Part shown: positions 7,947 through 16,548 of the stretch, piece by piece
Layout of the letters: each line of letters begins with the position of its first letter
Position numbering within the stretch: position 1 is the stretch's first letter
From: DATFLL01 sp035267785
GTDB taxonomy: Bacteria > Pseudomonadota > Gammaproteobacteria > DATFLL01
NCBI GenBank assembly: GCA_035267785.1
Contig: DATFLL010000108.1
Coordinates: 9,640-73,639 of the forward strand
Length of the DNA stretch: 64,000 nt
Direction of reading: 5' to 3'
Notes under the pieces: generated by a model
What the model was told of the DNA's origin: nothing
Seen by the model: the letters and a program-made list of their open reading frames with translations, nothing else
Database searches by the model: none
Translations under genes and position numbers: made by a program

Positions 7947-8435
7947 ATGGCCGACACTCAAGGCAACTCTCAAGCCGACGCCGCGCAAGGCGAGCAGCAA
8001 TTCGGTATCCAGAAGATCTACGTCAAGGACGTGTCGTTCGAGTCCCCAAACGCCCCGCAGAGCTTTACCGAGGCCTGGGAGCCGGACGTCAGCCTCGAGC
8101 TCAATACGAACGGGACCGGCATCGCCGAGGACACCTACGAGGTGGTACTGAGCCTGACGGTGACGGTGAAGAACGCCGAAAAAACCGCCTTCCTGGTCGA
8201 AGTGCAGCAGGCCGGAATCTTCCACATGAGCGGGTTCAACGAGGAAGACCTCGCCGGCATGCTCGGCAGCTTCTGTCCGAATATCCTGTTCCCGTATGCG
8301 CGCGAGGCGGTCTCCGACATGGTTACCCGCGGTGGCTTTCCGCAGCTCGCGCTCGCGCCGGTCAACTTCGACGCCCTCTACGCCCAGCACCTCGAAGAGC
8401 AGGCCAAATCGGGCGGAAGCACCGCGGTCAACTGA
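7947..8435 (+). CDS. secB: protein-export chaperone SecB
   Basis: A 162-residue SecB, a cytosolic homotetrameric chaperone that keeps precursor proteins unfolded and passes them to SecA. Family landmarks are QKIYVKDVSFESPNAP near residues 23-40, the QAGIF strand and CPNILFPYAREAVSDM with GGFPQLALAPVNFD near the C-terminus. The C-terminal tail lacks an obvious SecA-binding zinc-site-like motif, as usual. Spacing from grxC is 111 bp, so it may have its own promoter. Confidence 0.96.
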   Translation: MADTQGNSQADAAQGEQQFGIQKIYVKDVSFESPNAPQSFTEAWEPDVSLELNTNGTGIAEDTYEVVLSLTVTVKNAEKTAFLVEVQQAGIFHMSGFNEEDLAGMLGSFCPNILFPYAREAVSDMVTRGGFPQLALAPVNFDALYAQHLEEQAKSGGSTAVN

Positions 8436-8472
8436 GCCGGTCCCGCCGGTTGCGCACCCGAGGCCCCTGACC

Positions 8473-9495
8473 ATGCCTGCAACGAAGGCACCCGCGGCCG
8501 ATTCGACCACCGTCCTGGGTGCGGGCTCGTGGGGCACGGCACTGGCGATCCTGCTGGCCCGCAACGGTCGCCCCACTACGCTGTGGAGCCATGACCCGGC
8601 TCAGGTGGAGACCATGCGCCAGAGCGGGCGCAACGCGGCTTACCTGCCCGACGATGCCTTCCCGCCGGGCCTGAACGCCGAGGCAGACCTCGCCCGCGCC
8701 GTGGCCGCCTCCTGTCACATCCTCATCGTCGTACCCAGCAGCGCCTTCCGCCAGGTCCTTACCGAAATCGCGCCGCTGCTCCAGCCGTACCACCGGCTGA
8801 TGTGGGGCACCAAGGGGTTGGAGCCCGACAGCCGCAAGCTGCTTCACCAGGTGGCTGCCGAGGTGGTCGACTTCGGTTGGCCCCTGGCGGTGTTATCCGG
8901 CCCGACCTTCGCACGCGAGGTCGCGCGGGGCCTGCCCACGGCGATCACGGTCGCCTCGCGGGAGGAGGCATACGCCCGCGAGATTGCGACGCTGCTGCAC
9001 GGGGAGTATTTCCGGGCCTATACCAGCACCGACGTCGTCGGGGTCGAGCTCGGCGGGGCGACCAAGAACGTGCTGGCCATCGCCGCGGGCATCGCCGACG
9101 GGCTGGGTTTCGGCGCCAACACGCGCGCCGCCCTCATCACCCGCGGTCTGGCCGAGCTGATGCGCCTGGGAAGCGCGCTCGGCGGACACCCGGAGACGTT
9201 CATGGGGTTGGCCGGCATGGGCGATCTGGTGCTGACCTGCACCGACGATCAGTCGCGCAACCGCCGGGCGGGCCTGGCGCTGGGACGGGGCCAGACGCTG
9301 GAGGCCGCGCTCGCGGAAATCGGCCAGGTGGTCGAGGGCGTGCGCACGGCCCGCGAGGTACGCGCGCTGTCAGTGGAGACCGGCGTGGAAATGCCCATCA
9401 CCGAGCAGGTCTATCAGGTACTCTACGAGGGCCACGACCCGCATCACGCCGTCCATGCGCTGCTCGAGCGCGAGCAGAAGCCGGAATCGGCCTGA
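8473..9495 (+). CDS. gpsA: glycerol-3-phosphate dehydrogenase [NAD(P)+]
   Basis: A 340-residue cytosolic enzyme reducing dihydroxyacetone phosphate to sn-glycerol-3-phosphate, the precursor of phospholipids. The N-terminal Rossmann motif is VLGAGSWGTALA. Later segments are VLSGPTFAREVARGLPTA, ELGGATKNVLAIAAG with the catalytic lysine, and AGMGDLVLTCT. Start ATG 8473 gives a 12-residue lead into the nucleotide-binding strand. It lies 37 bp after secB, the standard partnership. The gene ends 9 bp from the convergent trmL gene, with no room for separate terminators. Confidence 0.95.
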   Translation: MPATKAPAADSTTVLGAGSWGTALAILLARNGRPTTLWSHDPAQVETMRQSGRNAAYLPDDAFPPGLNAEADLARAVAASCHILIVVPSSAFRQVLTEIAPLLQPYHRLMWGTKGLEPDSRKLLHQVAAEVVDFGWPLAVLSGPTFAREVARGLPTAITVASREEAYAREIATLLHGEYFRAYTSTDVVGVELGGATKNVLAIAAGIADGLGFGANTRAALITRGLAELMRLGSALGGHPETFMGLAGMGDLVLTCTDDQSRNRRAGLALGRGQTLEAALAEIGQVVEGVRTAREVRALSVETGVEMPITEQVYQVLYEGHDPHHAVHALLEREQKPESA

Positions 9496-9504
9496 ACTCG
9501 TCGC

Positions 9505-9969
9505 TCACCCGGCGCCGGCAAAGCCCTGCTGGCGCCACGCCTCGTAGACGGTCACCGCCACGGCGTTGGACAGATTAAGACTGCGGCTGCCGGCGCGCAT
9601 GGGCAGGCGCAGCCGATGCTCGCGCGGCAGTGTCCGCAGAAGATCTTCGGGCAGTCCCCGGGTCTCGGGTCCGAATAAAAAGGCGTCGCCCGGATTGTAG
9701 GCAACATCGGCGTAACCGTTCGTGCCGCGCGTGCTCAGGGCGAACGTCCGGGCCGGGGCGACGGCTTTATAAAACGCGGCCAGGTTGTCATACTCACGCA
9801 CGGTGGCCAGCTCATGATAATCCAGCCCCGCCCGGCGCAGCTTACTGTCCTCGAGCTCGAAACCCAGCGGGCGTATCAGGTGCAGCGCAGTGCCGGTATT
9901 GGCACACAGGCGGATCACATTACCGGTATTGGGCGGGATCTCCGGCTGATAGAGAACGACATGAAACAT
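9505..9969 (-). CDS. trmL: tRNA (cytidine(34)-2'-O)-methyltransferase
   Basis: A 154-residue SPOUT-class methyltransferase that 2'-O-methylates the wobble base of the two tRNA-Leu isoacceptors using S-adenosylmethionine. The family signature begins VLYQPEIPPNTGN at the N-terminus, with LFGPETRGLP and the knot segment RSLNLSNAVAV at the C-terminus. The start at 9969 is chosen because homologues begin one or two residues before the VLYxPEIPPNTG strand; a longer reading frame upstream has no homology-like content. It is convergent with gpsA and divergent from the dihydroorotate dehydrogenase gene. Confidence 0.94.
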   Translation of the reverse strand: MFHVVLYQPEIPPNTGNVIRLCANTGTALHLIRPLGFELEDSKLRRAGLDYHELATVREYDNLAAFYKAVAPARTFALSTRGTNGYADVAYNPGDAFLFGPETRGLPEDLLRTLPREHRLRLPMRAGSRSLNLSNAVAVTVYEAWRQQGFAGAG

Positions 9970-10115
9970 CGGCTGGCTCGCAAGCGCCGCACACCGGCGC
10001 TCCACTATGGTAACCGCCGACTCGCCGTCCATACCAGGGGGCGGGACGCGGGGCACAACCATTGACAGGTGCAAACCCGGAAAAAATCCCGACCGTGAAC
10101 GCCGACGACAAAGCA

Positions 10116-11063
10116 ATGCTCGCCGTGGACTTCTGCGGCCTGAACTTTGAAACACCGCTGGTACTGCTGTCGGGCTGCGTCGGCTTCGGCGAGGAATACA
10201 CGCGGGTCGAGGGATTCTCCAATCGCGACGTCGGGGCCGTGTGCCTGAAGGGCACCACCCTGGAGCCGCGCCTGGGCAACGCACCGCACCGGGTATTCGA
10301 AACGCCCGCGGGTATGCTCAACGCGATCGGGCTGCAGAATCCGGGCTCGGCCCATGTCATCGAGACGATTCTCCCCGCGCTCGATTTCGATGAGACCCGC
10401 TTCATCGCGAACCTGTCGGGCTCGACCGTGGAGGAATATCAGGCCATCGCCCGTCTGTTCGACGACTCGCCCATCGACGCCATGGAGATCAATATCTCCT
10501 GCCCGAACGTCAAGGAAGGCGGCGTGGCGTTCGGCAACGATCCGGACATGTCGGCGCGGGTCGTCGAGGCCTGCCGGGCGGTCACCGACAAGCCTCTGAT
10601 CACCAAGCTCTCGCCCAACCAGACCGATATCGCCGAGAATGCACGGCGCTGTATCGAGGCCGGCACTGACGCATTTGCGGTCATCAACACCCTCATGGGC
10701 ATGGCCATCGACGTCGAAGCACGCGCCCCGCTCATCGGAAACAATCAGGGCGGGCTGTCCGGTCCCGCCATCAAGCCCATCGCGGTGCTCAAGGTCCATC
10801 AGGTGTACCAGGTCTGCCGGGAGCACGGTATCCCGATCATCGGCCAGGGCGGTATCGCCAGTGCCGAGGACGCGCTGGAGTTTCTGATCGCCGGGGCGAG
10901 CGCCGTGGGCATCGGCACGGCCCTTTTCTATGACCCGCTGATCTGCCCGCGTATCAACGCCGGCATCGTCGACTATCTCAAGCGCCACGGCTACACCGAG
11001 GTGGCCCAGCTGACCGGAACGCTGCGTCTGAACGAGCCACCGCCCGCCCCCTGCGCCGGCTGA
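10116..11063 (+). CDS. pyrD: dihydroorotate dehydrogenase, class 1B-type
   Basis: A 315-residue TIM-barrel flavoenzyme of pyrimidine synthesis. CGLNFETPLVLLSGC at the N-terminus, NISCPN (catalytic-cysteine loop), the lysine in TKLSPN, and GQGGIASAEDALEF with GASAVGIGTAL (FMN phosphate binding) fit class 1. The residue pattern and length are closest to class 1B (PyrDB, about 311 residues), which normally works with the iron-sulfur/FAD partner PyrK; no pyrK is adjacent. Most gammaproteobacteria use a membrane-bound class 2 enzyme. The start is uncertain: ATG 10116 matches family length, but in-frame GTG 10095 and TTG 10062 exist. Confidence 0.82.
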   Translation: MLAVDFCGLNFETPLVLLSGCVGFGEEYTRVEGFSNRDVGAVCLKGTTLEPRLGNAPHRVFETPAGMLNAIGLQNPGSAHVIETILPALDFDETRFIANLSGSTVEEYQAIARLFDDSPIDAMEINISCPNVKEGGVAFGNDPDMSARVVEACRAVTDKPLITKLSPNQTDIAENARRCIEAGTDAFAVINTLMGMAIDVEARAPLIGNNQGGLSGPAIKPIAVLKVHQVYQVCREHGIPIIGQGGIASAEDALEFLIAGASAVGIGTALFYDPLICPRINAGIVDYLKRHGYTEVAQLTGTLRLNEPPPAPCAG

Positions 11064-11205
11064 TTCACCCCCTCAGGGCTGGTTTTGGCGCGCCAAGCTA
11101 ATAGAATGAGGCGACTGGCCGATATAAGCGTGTGAATTTCCAGGCCTGTCACGGCCGACCTGCGCCAAGGAAAAGGAGCGGCCGACGGCCATTACCGGGG
11201 GGCGC

Positions 11206-12993
11206 ATGATCCCGCGCAAAAAAGTTCGCATCGGCGACCTGCTGGTCCAGCACAAGGTCATCTCCGAGCAACAGCTATCCACGGCGCTCGCCGATCAGAA
11301 AAAGAGCGGCCGCAAGCTCGGGCGTGTGTTGATCGAAAACGGGTATATCACCGAAGAGCAGCTGCTGGAGTTTTTGTCGCGCCAGCTGCAGGTGCCGTTC
11401 ATCGACCTCAAACACTACAAATTCAGTCCCGACACGGTCCGTCTGATCCCCGAGACCTTTGCGCGGCGCTACCGGGCCATCGCGCTGAAGGAGGGACGCG
11501 ACAGCCTCATGGTCGGTATGGCCGACCCGACCGATATCTTCGGCTACGACGAGCTTTCCCGCCTCCTCAAGCGCAACATCGAGCTCGCAGTGGTTCGCGA
11601 GAGCGACCTGTTGTCGACGATCGACATGGTGTACCGGCGCACCGAGGAAATCAGCAATCTCGCCGAGGAGCTCGGCGAGGAGGTCGGCGAGAGCGACTTC
11701 GATCTCAACCAGCTCGCGCAAAGCGGCGGGGCGGGCGATGCGCCCGTGGTCAAGCTCCTGCAGACCATCTTCGAGGATGCCGTGCAGATCGGTGCCTCGG
11801 ATATTCACATCGAGCCCGACGAGACGGTACTGCGCATCAGGCAGCGCATCGACGGGGTGCTGCACGAGCAGGTGATGAAGGAAAAGCACATTGCCAGCGC
11901 ACTGGTCTCACGCCTCAAGCTCATGGGCGGGCTGAACATCTCGGAGCGACGCGCGCCTCAGGACGGGCGCTTCAATATCCGGGTACGAGACCACAGCGTC
12001 GACGTGCGTTTGTCGACCATGCCCATTCAGTATGGCGAATCGGTCGTGATGCGGCTGCTCGATCAGAGCGGCGGGCTGCTCGACCTGGAGCAATTGGGCA
12101 TGCCGCCCGAGGTACTCGCGCGTTTTCGCCGCAATATTCACCGCCCGTACGGGCTCGTCTTGGTGACCGGCCCGACAGGCAGCGGCAAGACTACGACCTT
12201 GTATGGGGCGCTTGCCGAGCTCAATGAGCCCACCAAGAAGATCATCACGGTCGAGGATCCGGTCGAATACCGCCTGGGGCGCATCAATCAGGTCCAGGTC
12301 CGCCCGAACATCGGCCTGACCTTCGCGAGCGTGCTGCGCGCCGCGCTGCGCCAGGACCCCGACGTGGTACTGGTCGGTGAGATCCGGGACCGCGATACGG
12401 TGGACATCGGACTGCGCGCCGCCATGACGGGCCACCTGGTCCTCTCGACACTGCACACGAACGACGCGATCTCCACGGCCAACCGGCTCATCGACATGGG
12501 CGCCGAGGGCTATCTCGTTGCGACCGCACTGGCCGCGGTGCTGGCCCAGCGCCTGGTTCGACGCATTTGCGAGGGCTGTGCCGAGGCCTATCAACCCGAC
12601 GTCAACGAAATGGCCTGGCTGTACAACGCGCTGGGCCAGCAGGCGGAAACGGCCACGTTCCAGCGCGGGGTCGGCTGCCCGCACTGCAACAACACGGGCT
12701 ACCGAGGACGTATCGGCGTTTTCGAGCTGCTGGAGCTTAACGAGCAAATGGCCGACGCCCTACGCCGTGAGGACAGCATAGGGTTTGCCCAGGCCGCTCG
12801 GCGCGGTAAGGGCTTTCGTCCCTTTGCGCTGCATGCGCTGGACTACGCCATGGCGGGCGTCACTACGATCGAGGAGGTCCTGCGCGTTGCCGGCAGCCTG
12901 GAGGAGTCGGCCATTCCCGGAGCGTTGTCGGACGCTGTGCAGACATCGGCAGCCGTGGCGGCCGGCGAGGATGTCGAGGCGCACCGAAGCTGA
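11206..12993 (+). CDS. mshE: MSHA pilus assembly ATPase MshE
   Basis: A 595-residue GspE/PilB-type ATPase that powers pilus extension at the cytoplasmic face. The N-terminus carries two tandem MshEN repeats (about residues 8-31 and 38-61, each of the form LG..L...G.I.EEQL...L..Q), the module that binds cyclic di-GMP in Vibrio MshE. The ATPase core follows: Walker A GPTGSGKTTT, the Asp box, Walker B VLVGEIRD, the His box, and a tetracysteine zinc site (CEGC and CPHC). It overlaps mshG by one base. Pilus output is therefore likely controlled by c-di-GMP. Confidence 0.93.
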   Translation: MIPRKKVRIGDLLVQHKVISEQQLSTALADQKKSGRKLGRVLIENGYITEEQLLEFLSRQLQVPFIDLKHYKFSPDTVRLIPETFARRYRAIALKEGRDSLMVGMADPTDIFGYDELSRLLKRNIELAVVRESDLLSTIDMVYRRTEEISNLAEELGEEVGESDFDLNQLAQSGGAGDAPVVKLLQTIFEDAVQIGASDIHIEPDETVLRIRQRIDGVLHEQVMKEKHIASALVSRLKLMGGLNISERRAPQDGRFNIRVRDHSVDVRLSTMPIQYGESVVMRLLDQSGGLLDLEQLGMPPEVLARFRRNIHRPYGLVLVTGPTGSGKTTTLYGALAELNEPTKKIITVEDPVEYRLGRINQVQVRPNIGLTFASVLRAALRQDPDVVLVGEIRDRDTVDIGLRAAMTGHLVLSTLHTNDAISTANRLIDMGAEGYLVATALAAVLAQRLVRRICEGCAEAYQPDVNEMAWLYNALGQQAETATFQRGVGCPHCNNTGYRGRIGVFELLELNEQMADALRREDSIGFAQAARRGKGFRPFALHALDYAMAGVTTIEEVLRVAGSLEESAIPGALSDAVQTSAAVAAGEDVEAHRS

Positions 12994-14222
12994 TGCCCGA
13001 GTTCTACTACAAGGCGCGCAACCCCCGCGGCGACGCGGTGGAAGGGCGTATCGAGGCCGCCTCGGCCGATGCGGTCGCCACCCAGCTCATCAACAGCGGC
13101 ATCACCCCCATCGACATCGGCGAGGCCGGGCCGCGCGGGGACTTCGTGGCGGACCTGCGTCGGCGCCTGGCCAGCCGGCGTCCGACGCTCGAGGATCTGA
13201 TCCTCTTCAGCCGGCAGATGTACAGCCTGATGCGCGCCGGTGTCCCCATCATCCGCGCACTGACCGGCCTGGCGGACCACTCGCGCAATCCCAAATTCGC
13301 CGACACCCTGCACGACGTGGTCGCGAGCCTGGAGTCCGGACGGGATCTCACCAGCGCAATGAGCCGCCACCCGGATGTCTTCAACAGCCTGGTTGTCAGC
13401 CTAGTACAGGTCGGCGAAAACACGGGCCGCCTGGACGAGGCCTTCGACCAGATTGGCCGATACCTCGACCAGGAAAAGGATGTGCGCGATCAGGTCAAGG
13501 CCGCCATGCGCTACCCCGTGACCGTACTCGTGGCGATCATCATCGCCGTGGGTATCATCAACGTGTACGTGGTGCCGCAGTTCGTCAGCCTGTTCAGGAG
13601 CTTCCATGCGCAGCTGCCGCTGCCCACCCGCATCCTGATGGCCACCTCCCAGTTTACCGTGGATTACTGGTATCTCTTGCTCACCGCCGCGATCGCTGGG
13701 GTCGGCGCGAGTGTGCTGTATCTGCGCAGCGAACACGGCCGCTACCGTTGGGACCGCGCCAAGCTGCGCCTGCCGATTCTGGGCGACATCCTGCTGCGCG
13801 CCACCCTCGGGCGCTTCGCCCGCGCCTTCGCCATGACGCTGCGGGCCGGCGTGCCCCTGGTCCAGGCCCTTACCGTGGTCGCCCGTGCCGTCGACAATGC
13901 GTATGTCGGGGACCGCGTCCTGCACATGCGAAACGGCGTCGAGCGGGGCGATTCGCTGACCCGCACCGCGGCGGCGACCGATCTGTTCACGCCGTTGGTC
14001 ATCCAGATGCTCTCGGTGGGCGAGGAAACCGGAGCTGTGGACAATCTGCTCGACGAGGTCGCCGGCTTCTACGAGCGGGAGGTCGAATACGACCTCAAAC
14101 GCCTGTCCAGCGCTATCGAACCGGTACTGATCGTGTTCATCGGCGGTGTCGTGCTGCTGTTGGCATTGGGGGTCTTTCTGCCGATGTGGGACATGGCAGC
14201 CGCCGCGCGGGGTGGGATGTGA
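12993..14222 (+). CDS. mshG: MSHA pilus inner-membrane platform protein MshG
   Basis: A 409-residue GspF/PilC-family polytopic protein with two tandem GspF domains (about residues 70-195 and 275-400) and three membrane helices near 170-195, 222-242 and 376-398. The signature LVQVGENTGRLDE appears in repeat 1 and MLSVGEETGAVDN in repeat 2. It couples the MshE motor to pilin addition. Start and stop overlap with mshE in the TGATG arrangement, indicating translational coupling. Confidence 0.93.
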   Translation: MPEFYYKARNPRGDAVEGRIEAASADAVATQLINSGITPIDIGEAGPRGDFVADLRRRLASRRPTLEDLILFSRQMYSLMRAGVPIIRALTGLADHSRNPKFADTLHDVVASLESGRDLTSAMSRHPDVFNSLVVSLVQVGENTGRLDEAFDQIGRYLDQEKDVRDQVKAAMRYPVTVLVAIIIAVGIINVYVVPQFVSLFRSFHAQLPLPTRILMATSQFTVDYWYLLLTAAIAGVGASVLYLRSEHGRYRWDRAKLRLPILGDILLRATLGRFARAFAMTLRAGVPLVQALTVVARAVDNAYVGDRVLHMRNGVERGDSLTRTAAATDLFTPLVIQMLSVGEETGAVDNLLDEVAGFYEREVEYDLKRLSSAIEPVLIVFIGGVVLLLALGVFLPMWDMAAAARGGM

Positions 14223-14371
14223 TGGATTTTTGACGCGCCGGGGGTGCAGAGACATCTTCGGCCGGTCCATAGGCAGGTGAACGATAAAACAATCAGTTAA
14301 TGGCGATATCTGGCACGACAATATAGACTTGCTGCTTAACTAACTGTGTGATAAGTATTTATACAAATTCG

Positions 14372-14923
14372 ATGTCAGGCGCTCGGCGCTGGGTTACGGG
14401 CTTCACGCTATTGGAGCTCGTCGTCGTTATCATAATTATCAGTATCTTATTGGCCATCGCGGCCGAACGTCTGCTGAAAATCAGGGCCCAGGCCGAACGG
14501 GCCGCTGTGGCCCGCGCCGTCGGCAATATGCGCAGCGCGCTTGGCATGAGGCTTGCTAAAGACATAGCAGACGACAACTGGCCGGCGATCGGCAAACTGG
14601 CGGGCAGCAACCCGATGACGCTGATGACGCGCATACCGGGCAACTACTTGGGGGTAATACAGGACCCGGAACCGGCGAAGATCGCCGGCATGCAATGGTA
14701 CTTCGATGCCGGCGCAGGCGCTCTGGTCTATCGGATTCGCTATGCGGAGAGTTTTCGCAGCCCGCTGCCCGGGCCGGCCCGACTGCGCTTTCGCATCGAG
14801 GCACAGTACCGCGATCGCAACGGCAACGGCCGGTTCGACCCGCGGGTCGACGGCTTCGAGGGCCTGGACCTGGTACCGCTCGAACACGTGGCCTGGCCGA
14901 ACGGATCGGCCAGGGTCAACTGA
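14372..14923 (+). CDS. MSHA minor pilin (MshB/MshF position)
   Basis: A 183-residue type IV pilin-like protein. A ten-residue leader ends in Gly, followed by FTLLELVVV: the prepilin cleavage site and conserved Glu5, then one hydrophobic helix. It occupies the mshF/mshB position between mshG and mshA in Vibrio and Shewanella MSHA clusters. The rest is too divergent to decide between them. ATG 14372 is preferred over an in-frame GTG at 14348 because it leaves a normal leader length. The AT-rich spacer 14280-14371 could carry a separate pilin promoter (TTAACT-N18-TATACA). Confidence 0.8.
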   Translation: MSGARRWVTGFTLLELVVVIIIISILLAIAAERLLKIRAQAERAAVARAVGNMRSALGMRLAKDIADDNWPAIGKLAGSNPMTLMTRIPGNYLGVIQDPEPAKIAGMQWYFDAGAGALVYRIRYAESFRSPLPGPARLRFRIEAQYRDRNGNGRFDPRVDGFEGLDLVPLEHVAWPNGSARVN

Positions 14924-14988
14924 GGAAGGGATGATAAACGTAGCGGCAGTGGTCGCGACGATTCGATGATTTGAACGGGAGCTGACAC

Positions 14989-15441
14989 ATGCAAAGGCAA
15001 GAAGAAGGTTTTACGTTAATCGAGCTGGTGGTGGTGATCACCCTCATCGGTATTTTGGCCGCGGTCGCGCTGCCGAAGTTCGTCGACATTCAGTCCGATG
15101 CCCGCAAGTCGGTCATGCAGGGTGTGGAGTCGTCAATGCGCGGTGAGTCGGCGTTGATTTATGCCAAGTCGCTGATCGCCGGCGTCGAAAAACAGGCAGC
15201 CGCAAACGTCTCGGTCAACGGCGCCAACGTGGCGGTTGTCTATGGCTATCCCGCGCAGAACCAGATTGTCGGTCTGCTCGATCTCCAGGGTGGCAGCAGC
15301 AACCAATTCGGGACCGACACGACGAACGGCATTGTCTGGAACACGGCGGCCGCCGTCTCGGCCAACTGCCAGGTCAGCTATACCCCGCCCGGTGCCGTTG
15401 GCGCCCAACCGACGATTGCCGGAACTTATTCGGGCTGCTGA
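14989..15441 (+). CDS. mshA: MSHA major pilin MshA
   Basis: A 150-residue prepilin: short leader ending in Gly, then FTLIELVVVITLIGILAAVAL, the class IV pilin N-terminal helix with Glu5. The globular domain carries two C-terminal cysteines (in SANCQVSY and the final GTYSGC), which would form the D-loop disulfide. It has a GGGAG Shine-Dalgarno upstream and a terminator-like hairpin just after the stop codon, as expected for the most abundant subunit in the operon. Position between a minor pilin and mshC matches mshA. Confidence 0.88.
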   Translation: MQRQEEGFTLIELVVVITLIGILAAVALPKFVDIQSDARKSVMQGVESSMRGESALIYAKSLIAGVEKQAAANVSVNGANVAVVYGYPAQNQIVGLLDLQGGSSNQFGTDTTNGIVWNTAAAVSANCQVSYTPPGAVGAQPTIAGTYSGC

Positions 15442-15472
15442 TGCCATCGGCCTAACGGCCTGTGGCGCGGAG

Positions 15473-15509
15473 CGGGGATTGGGGGTAACTCCAGCCCCCG
15501 TTTCGTTTT
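15473..15509 (+). terminator. partial terminator after the major pilin gene
   Basis: A GC-rich hairpin with CGGGG on the left and CCCCCG on the right is followed by TTTCGTTTT. The interrupted T-tract suggests incomplete termination. That would leave more mshA message than distal minor-pilin message. Confidence 0.55.
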
Positions 15510-15523
15510 GGCCCCGTCAATAC

Positions 15524-15967
15524 ATGCCTCGTCGTCTTCACCAGTCTCGCTCGGCCCAGCACGGCATGACCGTGGTCGAGCTGGTGGTCGTGCTGGTGTT
15601 GACCGGTATTCTCGCCGCCTTCGTCATCCCGCGTTTTGTCGGTACCGGCAGCTTTGCCGAGCGCGCCGCCCAGGACCGGCTCATCGCGGCCGCCCGCTAT
15701 GCCCAACAGGTGGCGATGAACAAGGGCCCCGGCAGCACCGTCCAATTGGTGCTCAACAGCCCGCACTTTCGCATCGACGTCGACGGGGCGGCGTTAGCGC
15801 TGCCTATGGGCGGGACGCAGGGAACACTCTCAGGGGTTACGACCAATAACGTGACGGTAACCTATACGCCGCTGGGCGGCACGAGCGCGGCCACGATTAC
15901 GATTAGCGGTACAGAGGGCAGCCGTCGCGTGTGCATCGAGGCAACGGGCTACGCGCATGGCTGTTGA
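15524..15967 (+). CDS. mshC: MSHA minor pilin MshC
   Basis: A 147-residue prepilin-like protein with a 14-residue leader ending in Gly, then MTVVELVVVLVLTGILAAF; Met replaces the usual Phe1, which prepilin peptidase tolerates, and Glu5 is kept. Two cysteines near the C-terminus (VCIEATG and the final GC) could pair. The start ATG 15524 is chosen because it gives a normal leader. The gene overlaps mshD by 11 bp. Gene order identifies it as mshC. Confidence 0.85.
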   Translation: MPRRLHQSRSAQHGMTVVELVVVLVLTGILAAFVIPRFVGTGSFAERAAQDRLIAAARYAQQVAMNKGPGSTVQLVLNSPHFRIDVDGAALALPMGGTQGTLSGVTTNNVTVTYTPLGGTSAATITISGTEGSRRVCIEATGYAHGC

Positions 15968-16523
15968 GCGGCCACTCCGGAAAATGGGCGGCTTTTCGCT
16001 CGTCGAGATGGTCGTGACGCTCGTGGTCATGGCCGTGGTCTTCGCCGGCGTTGCGCTGGTGTTTTACAACACCGTGCGCCGCAGCCCTGAGCCCGTGCTG
16101 AACATGCGCGCCGCGGCGCTGGGTCAGGCCTACCTCGACGAGATACTCACCAAGCGCTATGACGAGAATTCCGGCCAGGGCGGCATCCCGCGCTGCAACT
16201 CCACCGACCCCGGATCTCAGCCGTGCTCGGCGAGCCTGGGACCGGATGTCAGCCCGACCAATGCGCCCGCGCTCGAGAGCCGGGCCGAGTACGATGACGT
16301 CGACGACTACAACGGGCTGGATGAGCGCCCACCGATCGACGCGCTCGGCAACGTGCGCACCGGCTACACCAACTATCGCGTGCGCGTGACCGTCGTCTAC
16401 GCCGGCACCGGTGCGAATGGCCTCGGCTTGGCCAACGTACAGGACGCCAAACTGGTGACGGTGACCGTAACGAGCCCCCTGGGCGACAACATGGTGTTCA
16501 GCGGCTACCGGGTGAATTACTGA
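15957..16523 (+). CDS. mshD: MSHA minor pilin MshD
   Basis: A 188-residue minor pilin with a leader ending GG before FSLVEMVVTLVVMAVVFAG. The middle of the protein has the DDVDDYNGLDE segment that recurs in MshD proteins. The start overlaps the end of mshC by 11 bp, implying coupled translation. Minor pilins of this class prime or cap the pilus and may modify adhesion. Confidence 0.87.
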   Translation: MAVERPLRKMGGFSLVEMVVTLVVMAVVFAGVALVFYNTVRRSPEPVLNMRAAALGQAYLDEILTKRYDENSGQGGIPRCNSTDPGSQPCSASLGPDVSPTNAPALESRAEYDDVDDYNGLDERPPIDALGNVRTGYTNYRVRVTVVYAGTGANGLGLANVQDAKLVTVTVTSPLGDNMVFSGYRVNY

Positions 16524-16548
16524 CGTGTGCCAACGAAAGCACCAGACG

